Shown: positions 46,701 to 56,794 of the stretch, piece after piece | How the letters are laid out: each line of letters starts with the position of its first letter | How positions within the stretch are numbered: the first letter of the stretch is position 1 | NCBI RefSeq assembly: GCF_009727055.1 | Contig: NC_052357.1 | Span: 82,733,378-82,797,377, forward strand | Length of the DNA: 64,000 nt | Source: Benincasa hispida | Taxonomy: Eukaryota; Streptophyta; Magnoliopsida; Cucurbitales; Cucurbitaceae | Reading direction: 5' to 3' | Made by a program: the position numbers and the translations under genes | The notes under the pieces: model-generated | Told to the model about the DNA's origin: nothing | Databases searched by the model: none | What the model saw: only the letters and a program-made list of their open reading frames with translations

Positions 46701-47400
46701 AAGTAGTCCTTGTGTTACTATGCGACTCAAACTCATCAGGGATGCATTCCTTTTGAAATATCCTTTTTATACCAATGCTTCATGAACTTTCATTACCTGT
46801 CTTTTAACTGTTATCGTATATTTTTCTTTATAAAAAAAAAAAAGAAAAAAAAGGGAAGAATGTGATCGTGTTGAACGATCGTAGTAAATGATTTTGTTAA
46901 CTTTGTTTTTGTATTTGACCCTCTCAATGTTTTTTTTGCAACGATCGAGGTGAATGATTGCGGAGGCTCTACACGAAGACGCAATTACTTTACTCCATCA
47001 CTGCAATCAAAACAAAGCAGATCGCCACAAAGCAAGATACGTCCACAACAAATGTGGGCGACGGCGCAAATTTGGGGGTTGTATCTTTCCTTGACTTTAT
47101 TCCAAATTTTGCACTATCGCATCGTATTTTAATTTTGAAAATTTTATCACCGCATCCTCTTTGGTTGGTGCAATCATTTAACATTGATTAATTTAGTAAG
47201 TCACCGCATTATTTCTCTTTGCCAATTATGATTTCAAAGATGAAACGCATGCTTCTATTTTTTTCGTATATACTAGAGTCAACTTAATTTTAGGTCAATC
47301 GCCTCATGAAATATTTCTAGAAGTTAGTGGTCTGCTAGCTTTCTTTCAAATTGACTTATAAACCCCATACTCCATTTTTCCTACATAAGTGAATAACAAG
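46701..47400 (+). other. Athila-type 3' untranslated region, first part
   Basis: No gene. Purine-rich run at 46832-46856, GATCG-rich words (46862-46890 and 46941-46950), and GCGCAAATTTGGGGGTTG at 47066, which resembles a second polypurine tract. Frames at 46950-47190 overlap each other and have no domain. Confidence 0.55.
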
Positions 47401-47699
47401 CGTGTTAAGTAAAATTATGAAAAGAGGTAAAGAAAGTAGGCAGATGGAGGAAGAAAATTCTAAATGTTAGAAATACTTAGTCAAGGGTGAGTTTTAGATA
47501 ATATAACAAATGAAAATTGGCTAAGTATGGAAGAAAAGTGTAGGCATGCGTTGATGAAGAAGTGTGGACGCATGAGGTTGCGTGTGTAGCAACCAAGGCT
47601 TGTAGAGGCTAAGTGTTAAAGGCAACGATAAACTATGCATTGGTACTAAGGATGAACGCATGAGTTGAAAGGCATGATGTGTTAATAAGGCTTGCGGCA

Positions 47700-48310
47700 G
47701 TCTCAAATGTGTGCAAGCAAAGATGCTGGACGATCGTGTAGCAAATGAGTGGCACTATACGATTAGGTATGCGATCATCTAGTAAGTGAACGGCACTACA
47801 CGATGAGGTAGGCGATCGTGTAGGCAGGCACTGGGCAATCGTGTAGTAATTACACGGAGCGTTTAAAACGATGCTCGCAGTAGCTAGCGATAGGCTATGC
47901 GCGAGATCAGCGAGATCGTTAAGAGCGAGATCAGCGAGATCGTTGAGAGCGAGTTAAACGATTGAGCTAGACGATAGGCACTGGGCACTAGACGATACGA
48001 AGGATCTCACTAAACGATAGCGCTATATGTTGGACGATAGCATTAAGGGATGGGGCGTTGGCATTGCACGATCGGCATCAGCGCTAGACGATGGGCTACA
48101 TGACAAGTGTTAGACAATAGATGTTGAATGCTAGACGATAGACGTTGAATGCTAGACGATAGACGTTGAATGCTAGACGATAGATGTTGAAAGCTAGATG
48201 ATGGAAATTGAAAGCTAAATGATAGACATTGAAAGCTAGATGATAGATATTGAATGCTAGACGATAGACGTTAAATGCTAGACAATAGGCATTGGGCATT
48301 AGACGATAGA
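47700..48310. repeat. CGATCG..TAG array in the gypsy LTR
   Basis: GCGATCGTGTAG, GGCAATCGTGTAG, ACGATTAGG and CTAGACGATAG words recur, with two 27-bp-spaced AGCGAGATCGTTAAGAGCG copies at about 47905-47950. The end of the array grades into the 21-bp minisatellite. Confidence 0.6.
48109..48297. repeat. 21-bp minisatellite, nine exact-length units
   Basis: Nine consecutive 21-base units (consensus GCTAGACGATAGACGTTGAAT) run from 48109 to 48297 without any insertion or deletion; only substitutions occur. Since 21 is a multiple of three, the minus strand stays open (48299-48096) and encodes the heptad VYRLAFN repeated. I see no sign that it is translated. Confidence 0.95.
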
Positions 48311-48478
48311 GATATATGATGCACGCTAAATTTATATCATGACGCGAAGGCCTAACGTGTGTTATGAAGGAAGGGAAGGAAAAATAAATTAATTAAACTC
48401 ACTAATGGGAATTGGCCAGAAGCACTAAGTGCTAAATGAGGTGGCAGTTTAACCGTTGAATAGGGGAGGCGAAAGGAA

Positions 48479-48489
48479 GTATAAAAGGG
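48479..48489 (+). promoter_or_regulatory. TATA box of the gypsy LTR
   Basis: GTATAAAAGGG, with AGAGGAACATCAGAAGC following. It is a good match to a plant TATA box (TATAAAAG), at a position consistent with the U3/R border of a long gypsy LTR. Confidence 0.5.
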
Positions 48490-50396
48490 AGAGGAACATC
48501 AGAAGCTCGGTTTTGGAAAATGACTTGAGCAAATTAAGTGAGATTAGTGCCACTCAGAAGCTGAGAGAATCTAGTTTTTGAGGTTATTTTTCTGGAGAAC
48601 GATCTCACACGGAGAATAGCAAAAAGTGGAGAATTTGTAGAAGAGGCAGATTCTCGGATTAATCAGAGCCTGAAGTGAAGATTGGAAGCTACAGCCAAAT
48701 ACAAGGAATTTGGGTCTGGTATTTTAATGTAAGAAAGTAAACTCAATTCTAAAAAAGTTTGTAGAAGAAAGTTTCTTAAAAAGAGTTCTGGATTTTGAGT
48801 TATGAATTTTTGAAGTTGGAACAGGGAATTAGTGCGTAAGTAGGCAGCTGCTTGGGAAGATTAAGCAGACAGCTCACCATAGTGAGCAAAAGCGAGCGAG
48901 AGATAAGAAATGAGCAAGAGCAAGCAAGAGATAAGAAAATGAGCGAGAGCGAAAGTGAGTAATGGAAGAGGAGGATCTCACTAAGGATGTAAATCTCGCT
49001 AGAAATCACAAATCTCGATGGGAGGTGGTAAGTCTCGCTGATGAGGATGATCTCGCTCATGATGATCATCTTACTAGTAATGATGTTTTGTTGGTGAAAA
49101 TTCCATTATTAAGCGAGCTACCTGAAGCATTTTGCTAAGAATTCAAAGGAATCTAACTGAGGATTATGTAGGCCAAGAAAAGCTAGGAGAGGCATATAAA
49201 CTGTTAGGAGCCTGACGAGCTGTGAATGACTCTAAATGCTTTAAATGTTTTAAGTAAATTATTAATGCTTATGAATGTTCAGCAATGTATGTTTACTAAA
49301 AGCTATTTATGACAACTATACTCAAATAGTTACCAGGCAATGCATCTCACATTAATGTTATGTTTATGCTATGCTTTTCAATGAATAAGAGGATGCGTTA
49401 GTATAGAAAGCTTTTGGACAACTAAGTCATTAAGAGATAAGAATAAGCAAGTTCAGTGTGAGTAGCTCAGTACTAAAGGACTAGATGAGAAGGTACTGAA
49501 GCTTTGTCCTAGAATTTGAATAGCTCGGTACTGAAAGACATGGAGAAGGTATCCGAGCAGCTCGATACTGAAGTACACGGATAAGGTATCTGAGCAGTAG
49601 TACCTAAGGTATGATGGTACTTAAACTAGAATCACATGAATGTAAGAAAAGTTGTTATTCATAGTGTAGAGATCACTCCACACTAACTATGGATTAACGT
49701 TGAGGAATTGAGTAAAGGTTCTCTCTCAACTGAGGTTACAAATTATGTTTTTAGGAAGAGAACAAAAGTGTTCCTTCCTAGTTAAGTAGTAATGCAGTAA
49801 AAGATGATAACGAGTGAGCAAATGGGCCACTCTAGACTAATAAACTAAGGTATAGTCCAGCAAAGCATAAAATAGTGCTATATGATATTGATGATGACAT
49901 GAATAATAGTTGCCAAGTTTATGTTTTCAGTTAAAGCTTTCAGTTTTAATATCAAATTTATGTATGAACGTTATGCTTTAAATGCTAGTCACTCATTGGG
50001 CTTCTAGCTCATGTTTTCAAACGTTTTCTTTTCAGGTAGCGGTCAGTTCCCAAAAGACTTCTATGCTGCTGCTCTGGCACTCAAAGAGTCAGGTTGAAGG
50101 AAGCTTAATTGAAGACCTGTATTAGTTAGTACACATCTGTCTGTTAGATAGGGACTAGTATTCTAGATGGGGCTCACTAAGTTGTAATATTCATGTAAAA
50201 CAATGCTATGAAACCCTGTAATGTAATTTGTTAAGTTCTAAGTTAATTAGTTCAATATATTGATGAAATGTATGTATTTAGGGTTTGAGCAAATTTAACA
50301 AGTTAGATAGGCAGTAAGTGCCAGCAAGAGGGTTGGTAACTACTGCAGTCTCCACTCCATCCAGGTTAAGAGGGTAATCTGGAGCGGGGTGTGACA

Positions 50397-51066
50397 TGAC
50401 CCTTTACGAAACTTCTTAAGAGCATCGCATGACTTCTTTCTATCTTTTAGTAATGAGGACATTGCTGCAGTTTAAATTTGAGGGTGCGGTATTCATTTTC
50501 GACCTTGATATTTTTAGCTTACAAAAAAAAAATTAGCATAACATTGCGATCAGATCCTACTCGTAGTTGGATGTCCGCATGACACACATGGGGGCGAGCC
50601 AAAATGAAGGTAGGAATCGTGATCAACGCATAAATAAATGATCGCAGCTCCGCTGCCAAATAGGCATGACTTTAGACTGAGAAAGAATACCTTGTTCGTA
50701 GTTGGATGTCCGCATGACACACATAGGGGCAAGCCAAAAGAAGGCTAGGCACTTGGATGAGTGCAAGGTCATAGAAAAAAATGGCTAAAATACGCAAGGA
50801 TAAAAAAAATCATTTGAAAATACCCCAATGAAAAAGTTTTTTTTATGAAATAAATCATGCGATGCCCTGGAATCTAGTAAAAGTCTTTTTGAAGGTTAAA
50901 CTTGTGGTCCCTAAATTTTAGAAATATTTTAAGAAGAGACCTGGATGAGAATTAGGGAGATTTTGGTGTATAGGATTTGAATAAGGCATCCTTGAGAAAT
51001 CTAGGAAAGAGAAGACGGTCGACTTTCTAAAGGAAATCTTTAGCTTATGCTTGAGGACAAGCATTG
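50397..51066 (+). other. Athila-type 3' untranslated region, second part
   Basis: No gene. Resumes the element after the gypsy LTR. TTTAAATTTGAGGGTGCGG at 50470 resembles the real tract and may be a decayed extra one. It includes the paired conserved motif (next entry) and TGCTTGAGGACAAGCATTG just before the tract; the minus element at 60800 has the same text reversed (ATGCTTGTCCTCAAGCATA). Confidence 0.7.
50560..50740 (+). repeat. paired conserved motif of the Athila 3' region
   Basis: GTAGTTGGATGTCCGCATGA then CACACAT.GGGGC.AGCCAAA occurs at about 50566-50602 and again at about 50699-50736. The minus element has the reverse pair at 61117-61155 and 61268-61305. Two copies with similar spacing in two separate elements mean that the pair is an inherited feature of the group. 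Confidence 0.8.
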
Positions 51067-51082
51067 TTTAAATTTGGGGGTG
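51067..51082 (+). other. Athila-type polypurine tract
   Basis: TTTAAATTTGGGGGTG directly before LTR2. The minus element has the same tract at 60787-60799 in reverse. It primes plus-strand DNA synthesis in LTR elements. Confidence 0.85.
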
Positions 51083-52758
51083 TGATAACGGGCAGAAATG
51101 CACTTTATTACAGCGCAAAGTTATAAACAATGCAGGATTGCGTTGATAAAAATATACAATATTGCGTCTAAAAGCATTAAGTTCACAACATTGCAATTGC
51201 ATGCGTCCATCGCATTAAAACAGCTAAATTATGTATTTTTGTGCAGAAAATGTGTTGACGCAAGGCGGAAATGTGATCCAAAGAAATTAACGTACAAGCG
51301 CATTAAGAGATTGCATTAACGGAAGGCTATGCAATCATTTGCGCTCGCGAATATCTGCTCAAGAAGGTTGCCGCATAGAGCCAGCGCATCATGGTGGGCG
51401 CATCTGGGTGAAAAGCGTAATAAATCACGATAGGACAGAAAGCTAATGACGGTCGATTCCGAATTAAGTTGACAAGCCGTTAACGACCTACTGTGGCAAG
51501 TAAACTCAACTTTTCGATGACAAATATTCAGCGCATCAGACAGAGAATTAATGCCATACCATCAGTGCAATCATAAGAGAGAAGAAGCCTTTCACCCCGA
51601 AGCTCTATAAATACCAAGGGCCACCTTCAGTGAAGGAGTTCGTTCAGTTAGATAATTTTCCCTATAGATAGAAGTAGCCTTGTTCATAGTTTTCTTTACT
51701 TAGAAGGCGGAGGTGAGTGAAGGGAGATTATATCGAGAGATCATTCCGGTGAACTTGGAATAGTGTCAGAAGCGTCAAAATCAGAGAGAGGGCTAACTCT
51801 TGCGGAAGCAAGAACATCTTTTGAACAGAATAGAGATAACGGTGTAAAAGCCTTAGGAAGCAAGGAATTGCTACCAGACTCTCTACCCTTACTTTCTATT
51901 GTTATTTTGTACTCTGAACTTATTTATAGAAATGGAAATTGCATCTTTATATCTGTTCACTCTCTGTTCATTACGCATGAGTAGCTAAATCTATCGAATG
52001 GGTTGAAAAGCACTTAGCTAGCATAACCTGGGATCTTCATTCTATGCAATATGTATGCATCATTCGTCCATTAGAGATACTCGGGAGGGTAGTCTAAGGA
52101 TAGAATCTAGGCTTGGAAAAGTCATATTAGAATCTAGGCTCGGGAGAGTCAGATTAGAACTGCATAATCAAGAGAAGGAAGCTTAGGAATAAGCTCTATT
52201 TGTTAGTAACGCATCGCATGCATCCTAGAGATAGGTTATGATTGTATGCAGTCACCTTGTCCTTGTGTGCATCTTGCATCATCACATAGGCAAGAAGTAG
52301 AGACTTAGGAATAAGCTCTATAAACACTATCGCATTCATCATATGCGTCCTAAAATTAGGAGCCACCGCATTTGCATTGGAAAATGTTTTGCTGTCACAT
52401 GAGTGTAGCATGATCGCATAGTTTGAACGCATTCTTGGGAAATGCTAGCTAAAGACCTTCTCAACCCGTTCCACCACATACTCAATGTATCTGTCGCATA
52501 ATTACTTTTATCTCAAATCCACCGCATACTTTTTATACTGTAAACAACAAACCAACCAACTCTTGATTTATTGTTACCGCAAAGTGATCTAAAAATTACT
52601 ACCGCATATTGTTTTCCTTAGTCCCTAAGTTCGACCCTGGGCTTACCAGGAAACTCAGTAGGGTTTATACTTAGGTCCAGCTGAGAAAACTTGTTTGCAC
52701 AATGCATTTTCCATCAATGCATTCCACTCCATTATTTCATCGCATAAAATAATACTCA
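51083..52758 (+). mobile_element. Athila-type 3' LTR (plus)
   Basis: A 1676-bp complete LTR from TGATAACGGGCAGAAATG to ATAATACTCA, with a TATA box at 51606. It differs from LTR1 by scattered single bases and a few small indels, so the insertion is fairly recent compared with the decayed copia elements. The downstream flank is copia D leader. Confidence 0.92.
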
Positions 52759-53439
52759 ATTCACACCGTGAGATTCATATTTGGCCTTGTGGTGATGCAT
52801 CCCCCTTCGAATGGTGTTTACATGAGTGAATATCAAGGTGAACGAAGAGAGTGTTTATAGTAAGTGGGTGAATGGTGTGTGTCAACTCGTCCTATGGTCT
52901 CTGTCATTGGTTCACACCGTGAGGTCATTCTTTACTCCCTCGTGTCGCCTTTGGTGCGTCCCCCTTTGGATGGGTTTTATGCAGTTGGTCAATATCAAGG
53001 TGAACTCCAGAAATGGATATGGTCGCTTTAAGTTTTTCCCCAATCTGATTTTTTTCCCTTCGAATTGGCCTTTTGGGATGGACCTCTAGGGCTTAAAATG
53101 GGGGGTTACACTTACAGGAGATTGTTAAGTAAGTTAATGATCTCTTAGCCAAATCAATGATGGCTAGTAGTTATAAGAGCAAGATTTGTTCTGGTATTAA
53201 TGATTGGTTGAGAACTTCTCAATTCAGAGGAGGGATAACTGACCTCCCTTCGGCGGCTTTTGTCCTAAACCTTTGAAGTTTCATTGCGAAACTAGATGTC
53301 ACACGGGGTTCATGTTAGTTTTGCTAAAACCTTATTGGATGTTGTTTTGTTTTACAACGGGTATTTGCTTAAAACCTAACGTAGGTCAATATGTTTTTCT
53401 TTTCAGCAACTCGTTAGTATTTCTATTTAAAGTATTTAA
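52759..53439 (+). other. copia D leader remnant
   Basis: No gene. The block TTCACACCGTGAG..GGTCAATATCAAGGTGAAC appears twice (from 52761 and from 52911), the same tandem leader block found in C, A and B on the other strand. D's primer site and LTR end are lost to the left. The 53273 frame starts in this leader and has a Cys/Phe-rich start without domain. Confidence 0.65.
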
Positions 53440-53652
53440 AATGACTGATTACTTACAGTGGAAAAAATCGTGTGAAACAGATTTCGTGGCAAACGACCTC
53501 CATCCCACTATTCTCCAAAAGAGGAGACAAGACAGTAAATATGATTTATTGGTCTTGGAGACATGTCTGGTAGAGAATGATGATTCTGCCTGGATCCTCG
53601 ATTCAGGTGCTACCAATCATATCAATTTCTCTTACCAAGGATTCAGTTCCTA
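53440..53652 (+). pseudogene. copia D gag start fused to protease (gag deleted)
   Basis: The frame begins MTDYLQWKKSCETDFV at 53441 and within about 25 codons reaches KYDLLVLETCLVENDDSAW and ILDSGATNH, the copia aspartic protease site with D-S-G-A intact. Copia C has the same text with a DLGA change. The capsid and zinc knuckle (about 250 codons in C) are missing, so most of gag was deleted here. A stop follows at 53651 and the rest of the protease continues in other frames to about 53900 (SIVAVGRLKLFVD, VFVIPHIKRNL). Confidence 0.8.
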
Positions 53653-53899
53653 GCAAATGTTGCCACGGAGAGAGATGACTCTTCAGTCGGTACTAGTGAG
53701 GTTTTTTCAATTGTTGCTGTAGGTAGGCTAAAGTTATTTGTTGACAAGAAATGTTATCTGTTACTGGATAATGTTTTTGTTATTCCTCATATTAAGAGGA
53801 ATTTAATCTGGTTTCTTGTCTCATTGAACAAGGCTACACCGTTTCCTTTTCTGAGAATAAAGTGTTCATATTTAAGAATGGAATGGAGATTGGTTATGG

Positions 53900-54895
53900 T
53901 TCAGTGGAAAATAACTTATATGTACTAAGGTCGTTAGTCATAAAAGCCTTGTTTAACACTAAAATGTCTAGTACAGCAACAACGACTAAAAGACCAAAGG
54001 TTTCTCCAAAGGAAAACATCCATCTTTGGCATCTTAGGTAAGCTCACATCAACCTCAATAGGATTGAAAAGTTGGTGCAAAGTGGACTTCTAAAAAGTTT
54101 AGAAGAAAACTCCTTGTCGGTACGTGAATCATGCCTCGAAGGTAAGATAACAAAATGACCTTTTACTGGAAAAGGTTATAGGGCCAAGGAAGCCTTAGAG
54201 CTTGTACATTCAGACCTCTATGGTTCGATGAATGTTAGAGTTCGAGGTGGGTATGAATATTTCATCTCTTTCATAGATGATTATTCAAGGTTTGGGTATC
54301 TCTTCCTAATGCAACGTAAGTCTGAAGTCCTTGACAAGTTCAAGGAGTATAAGGCTAAAGTTGAAAACTTGTTAGGTAAGAAGATAAAAACACTATAATC
54401 TGATCGTGGTGGAGAGTATCTGGACCTCCAATTCTAGAACTATATGATAGAACATAGGATTGCGTCCCAACTTTCGGCCCTTGGTACACCTCAGTAGAAT
54501 GGTGTATCAGAAAGGAGAAACAGAACCTTGTTAGACATGGTTCGGTCTATGATGAGTTGTGCTCATCTTCCATACTCGTTTTGGGGTTATGCAGTGCAGA
54601 CTACATGTTATATCCTGAACAACGTTCCCTCAAAAAGTGTTTTTGAAAAACCTTTTGAGTTATGGAGAGGTCGTAAAGGTAGTTTACGCTACTTCAGGAT
54701 TTGGGGCTGTCCAGCACAAGTGCTAGTGACTAACCCAAAGAAGTTGAAACCGCGTTCGAAGGTTTGCCTTTTTGTAGGCTACCCCAAGGAAACGAGAGGA
54801 GGATACTTCTATGATCCAAGTGAGAACAAAGTATTTGTTTCCACAAATGCTATCTTTTTGGAAAAAGATCACATGAGGGATTATAAGCCATGAAG
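53900..54895 (+). pseudogene. copia D GAG-pre-integrase and integrase
   Basis: Plus-strand order: IHLWHLR-stop-AHINLNRIEKL (zinc ligand His pair, one stop between), CLEGKITK-stop-PF (the second Cys of the pair is TGA), then YEYFISFIDDYSRFGYLF (first catalytic Asp), DRGGEYLD (second Asp) and NGVSERRNRTLLDM (Glu). All three D-D-E residues remain, although several stops interrupt the frame. From 54528 a clean frame of 121 codons covers the C-terminal half, with YAVQTTCYILNNVPSKS, WGCPAQVLVTNPKK and CLFVGYPKETRGGYFYDP, typical of Ty1/copia integrase. The enzyme would insert element DNA. Confidence 0.93.
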
Positions 54896-55039
54896 TAAGC
54901 TCGTTTTACATGAGATCTCTAGTGAGACTGAAACTACTAAGGGTTCAACAAGAGTTGTTGACAAGCTGACAGATCAACAAGAGTTGTTGAGGTCGGGATG
55001 TCTAGTCAACTAGCTCAAGAGTTAAGACTACCTCGATGT

Positions 55040-55780
55040 AGTTATGAACCCACCAGATCGCTACATGGGTTTGACTGAAGCCCAAAATGTCATTACGAAT
55101 GATGGGGTCGAGGATCTGTTGTCTTTTAAGAAAGCAATGGATGATATTGACAAAGATGAATGGGTTAAGGCTATGAACCAGGAAATTGAGTCTATGTACT
55201 TCAATAACGTCTAGGAGCTTATTGATTCACCTGATGGGGTAAGACCTATTGGGTGTAAGTGGATCTATAAGCGAAAGAGAGGTATAGATGGAAAGGCGCA
55301 AAACTTTAAGGCTAGACTCGTGGCAAAGGGTTATACCCAAGTTGAGGAAGTTGACTATGAGGAAACTTTCTCACCTATTGCCATGTTGAAGTCTATCAGG
55401 ATTCTCCTGTCCATAGCCACATTTTATGATTATGAAATATGGAAAATGAACGTCAAGACTGCCTTTTTAATGGTAATCTTGAGGAGACCATCTATATGAC
55501 TCAACCAGAGGGGTTCATCGTTCCAGATCAAGAGCAAAGAGTTTGCAAGCTTAATAGGTCCATTTATGGGCTGAAACAAACATCTAGATCTTGGAACATC
55601 ATATTTGACACTACTGTCAAGTCGTTTGGCTTTGACCGGAACGTTGATGAGCCTTGTGTTTACAAGAAGATCATCAATAGCTCAGTAGCTTTCCTAGTAC
55701 TGTATGTAGAAGATATCCTACTCATTGGGAATGATGTAGGGTATTTGACTGACATTAAAGAGTGGCTAGCTGCCTAGTTC
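55040..55780 (+). pseudogene. copia D reverse transcriptase
   Basis: From NPPDRYMGLTEAQN the frame runs through WVKAMNQEIESM, a stop after NNV, GCKWIYKRKRG, FKARLVAKGYTQ and YEETFSPIAMLKSIRILLSI. The first catalytic motif reads MNVKTAFL, where copia RT has MDVKTAFL, so the Asp is Asn. A one-base loss at about 55470 shifts the frame, and the next open frame (55439-55777) continues LEETIYMTQPEGFIV and YGLKQTSRSWN. The catalytic Y-V-D-D is YVED (LYVEDILLIGND). Both active-site changes and the frameshift make the enzyme inactive. RT would copy element RNA into DNA. Confidence 0.95.
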
Positions 55781-56700
55781 CAAATGAAAGATTTAGGTGC
55801 GACACAGTATGTTTTCGGGATCCAGATCTTTCGGGATCGCAAGAACAAATGATTGGCCCTGTCTGAGGCATCGTACATTGATCAAATGTTGATCAGGTAT
55901 AGGATGCAAGATTCCAAGAGGGGTTTATGACCCTTCAGGAATGGAATCGTTTTGTCTAAGGATCAATGTCCTAAGACACCTCAAGAGGTTGAGGAGATGA
56001 GACGGATTCCCTATGCTTCTAATGTAGGAAGCTTGATGTATGCAATGTTGTGTACCAGACCCGACATTTGCTATGCAGTAGGGATTGTCAGTCGGTATCA
56101 ATCCAATTTAAGATTTGATCACTGGACGGAGGTCAAAATGATTCTCAAGTATCTTCGGAGAACGAGGGATTACATGCTTGTGTATGGAGATAAGGATCTG
56201 ATCCTTATAGGATACACAGACTTTGACTTTTAGACTGATAGAGATTCTCATAAATAGACATCGGGGTTAGTGTTTACTCTAAATGGAGGGGTTGTTGTCT
56301 GGCGAAACATCAAGTAAGGATGCATCGCAGACTCCACTATGGAAGCCAAATACATAGCCACTTGTGAAGCAACTAAGAAGGTTGTTTGGCTGAGGAAGTT
56401 CCTTTCAGATTTGGAAGTTGTTCCATATATAGATTTACCTATCACACTATATTGTGATAACAGCGGGGCTGCGGAAAATTTGTAGGAGCCTCGGAGTCAT
56501 CGTTGAGGTAAGCACATAGAACGGAAATATCACCTGATCAGGGAGATTGTGCATCACGGTAATGTGATATTCATGAAGATCGCATCGAAGCATAATGTTC
56601 TGATCCCTTTAAAAAGACCCTCACGGCTAAAGTGTTCGAAGGTCACCTAGAGAGTCTGGGTCTGGGGGATATGCGGTATCTTGTCTAAGGCAAGTAGAAG
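55781..56700 (+). pseudogene. copia D RNase H and pol C-terminus
   Basis: It continues FQMKDLGATQYVFGIQI, then the frame at 55952-56233 with RIPYASNVGSLMYAM, CTRPDICYAVGIVSRYQSN and GYTDFDF. After a stop come WRNIK-stop-GCIADSTMEAKYIATCEA and LYCDNSGAAENL, the RNase H segments with their acidic residues, then KHIERKYHLIREIV. It ends near AKVFEGHL (56630). At least six in-frame stops are visible. RNase H would remove the RNA template during reverse transcription. Confidence 0.92.
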
Positions 56701-56783
56701 ATGGTACTAGGGTATGCCCTAGTTTATTGTACATTGTACTTTTTTATATTGTATTGTACATTAGTCTCCCTAGTCATTAAGAC

Positions 56784-56794
56784 AAGTGGGAGAT
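56784..56794 (+). other. copia D polypurine tract
   Basis: AAGTGGGAGAT directly before LTR2, as in A (reverse complement at 21958). Confidence 0.8.

Larger units (their letters stand above)
47401..50396 (+). mobile_element. gypsy-type solo LTR (plus) inside the Athila 3' region
   Basis: The end is clear: ..CTGGAGCGGGGTGTGACA at 50396, the usual terminus of Tekay/Del-like LTRs, after CACTCATTGGGCTTCTAGCTCATG and TTTTCTTTTCAGGTAGCGG (49987-50040). A promoter box lies at 48479. The start is not fixed; TGTTAAGTAAAATTATG near 47402 is one candidate. No target duplication was confirmed. It contains the CGATCG..TAG array, the 21-bp minisatellite, and an AGCGAGAT/GAGCGAGAG-rich segment (47890-47950, 48880-49080). 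No coding. Confidence 0.6.

Noticed and set aside
47066..47082. Second polypurine tract (GCAAATTTGGGGGTTG) as the edge of another Athila LTR
   Set aside because: No LTR start (TGATAAC) follows it, so at most it is a decayed or chance match.
48096..48299. 67-codon minus frame with a repeated heptad, as a possible repeat protein
   Set aside because: The frame is open only because the minisatellite unit is 21 bp without stops; it lies inside a gypsy LTR and has no start context or homologous domain.
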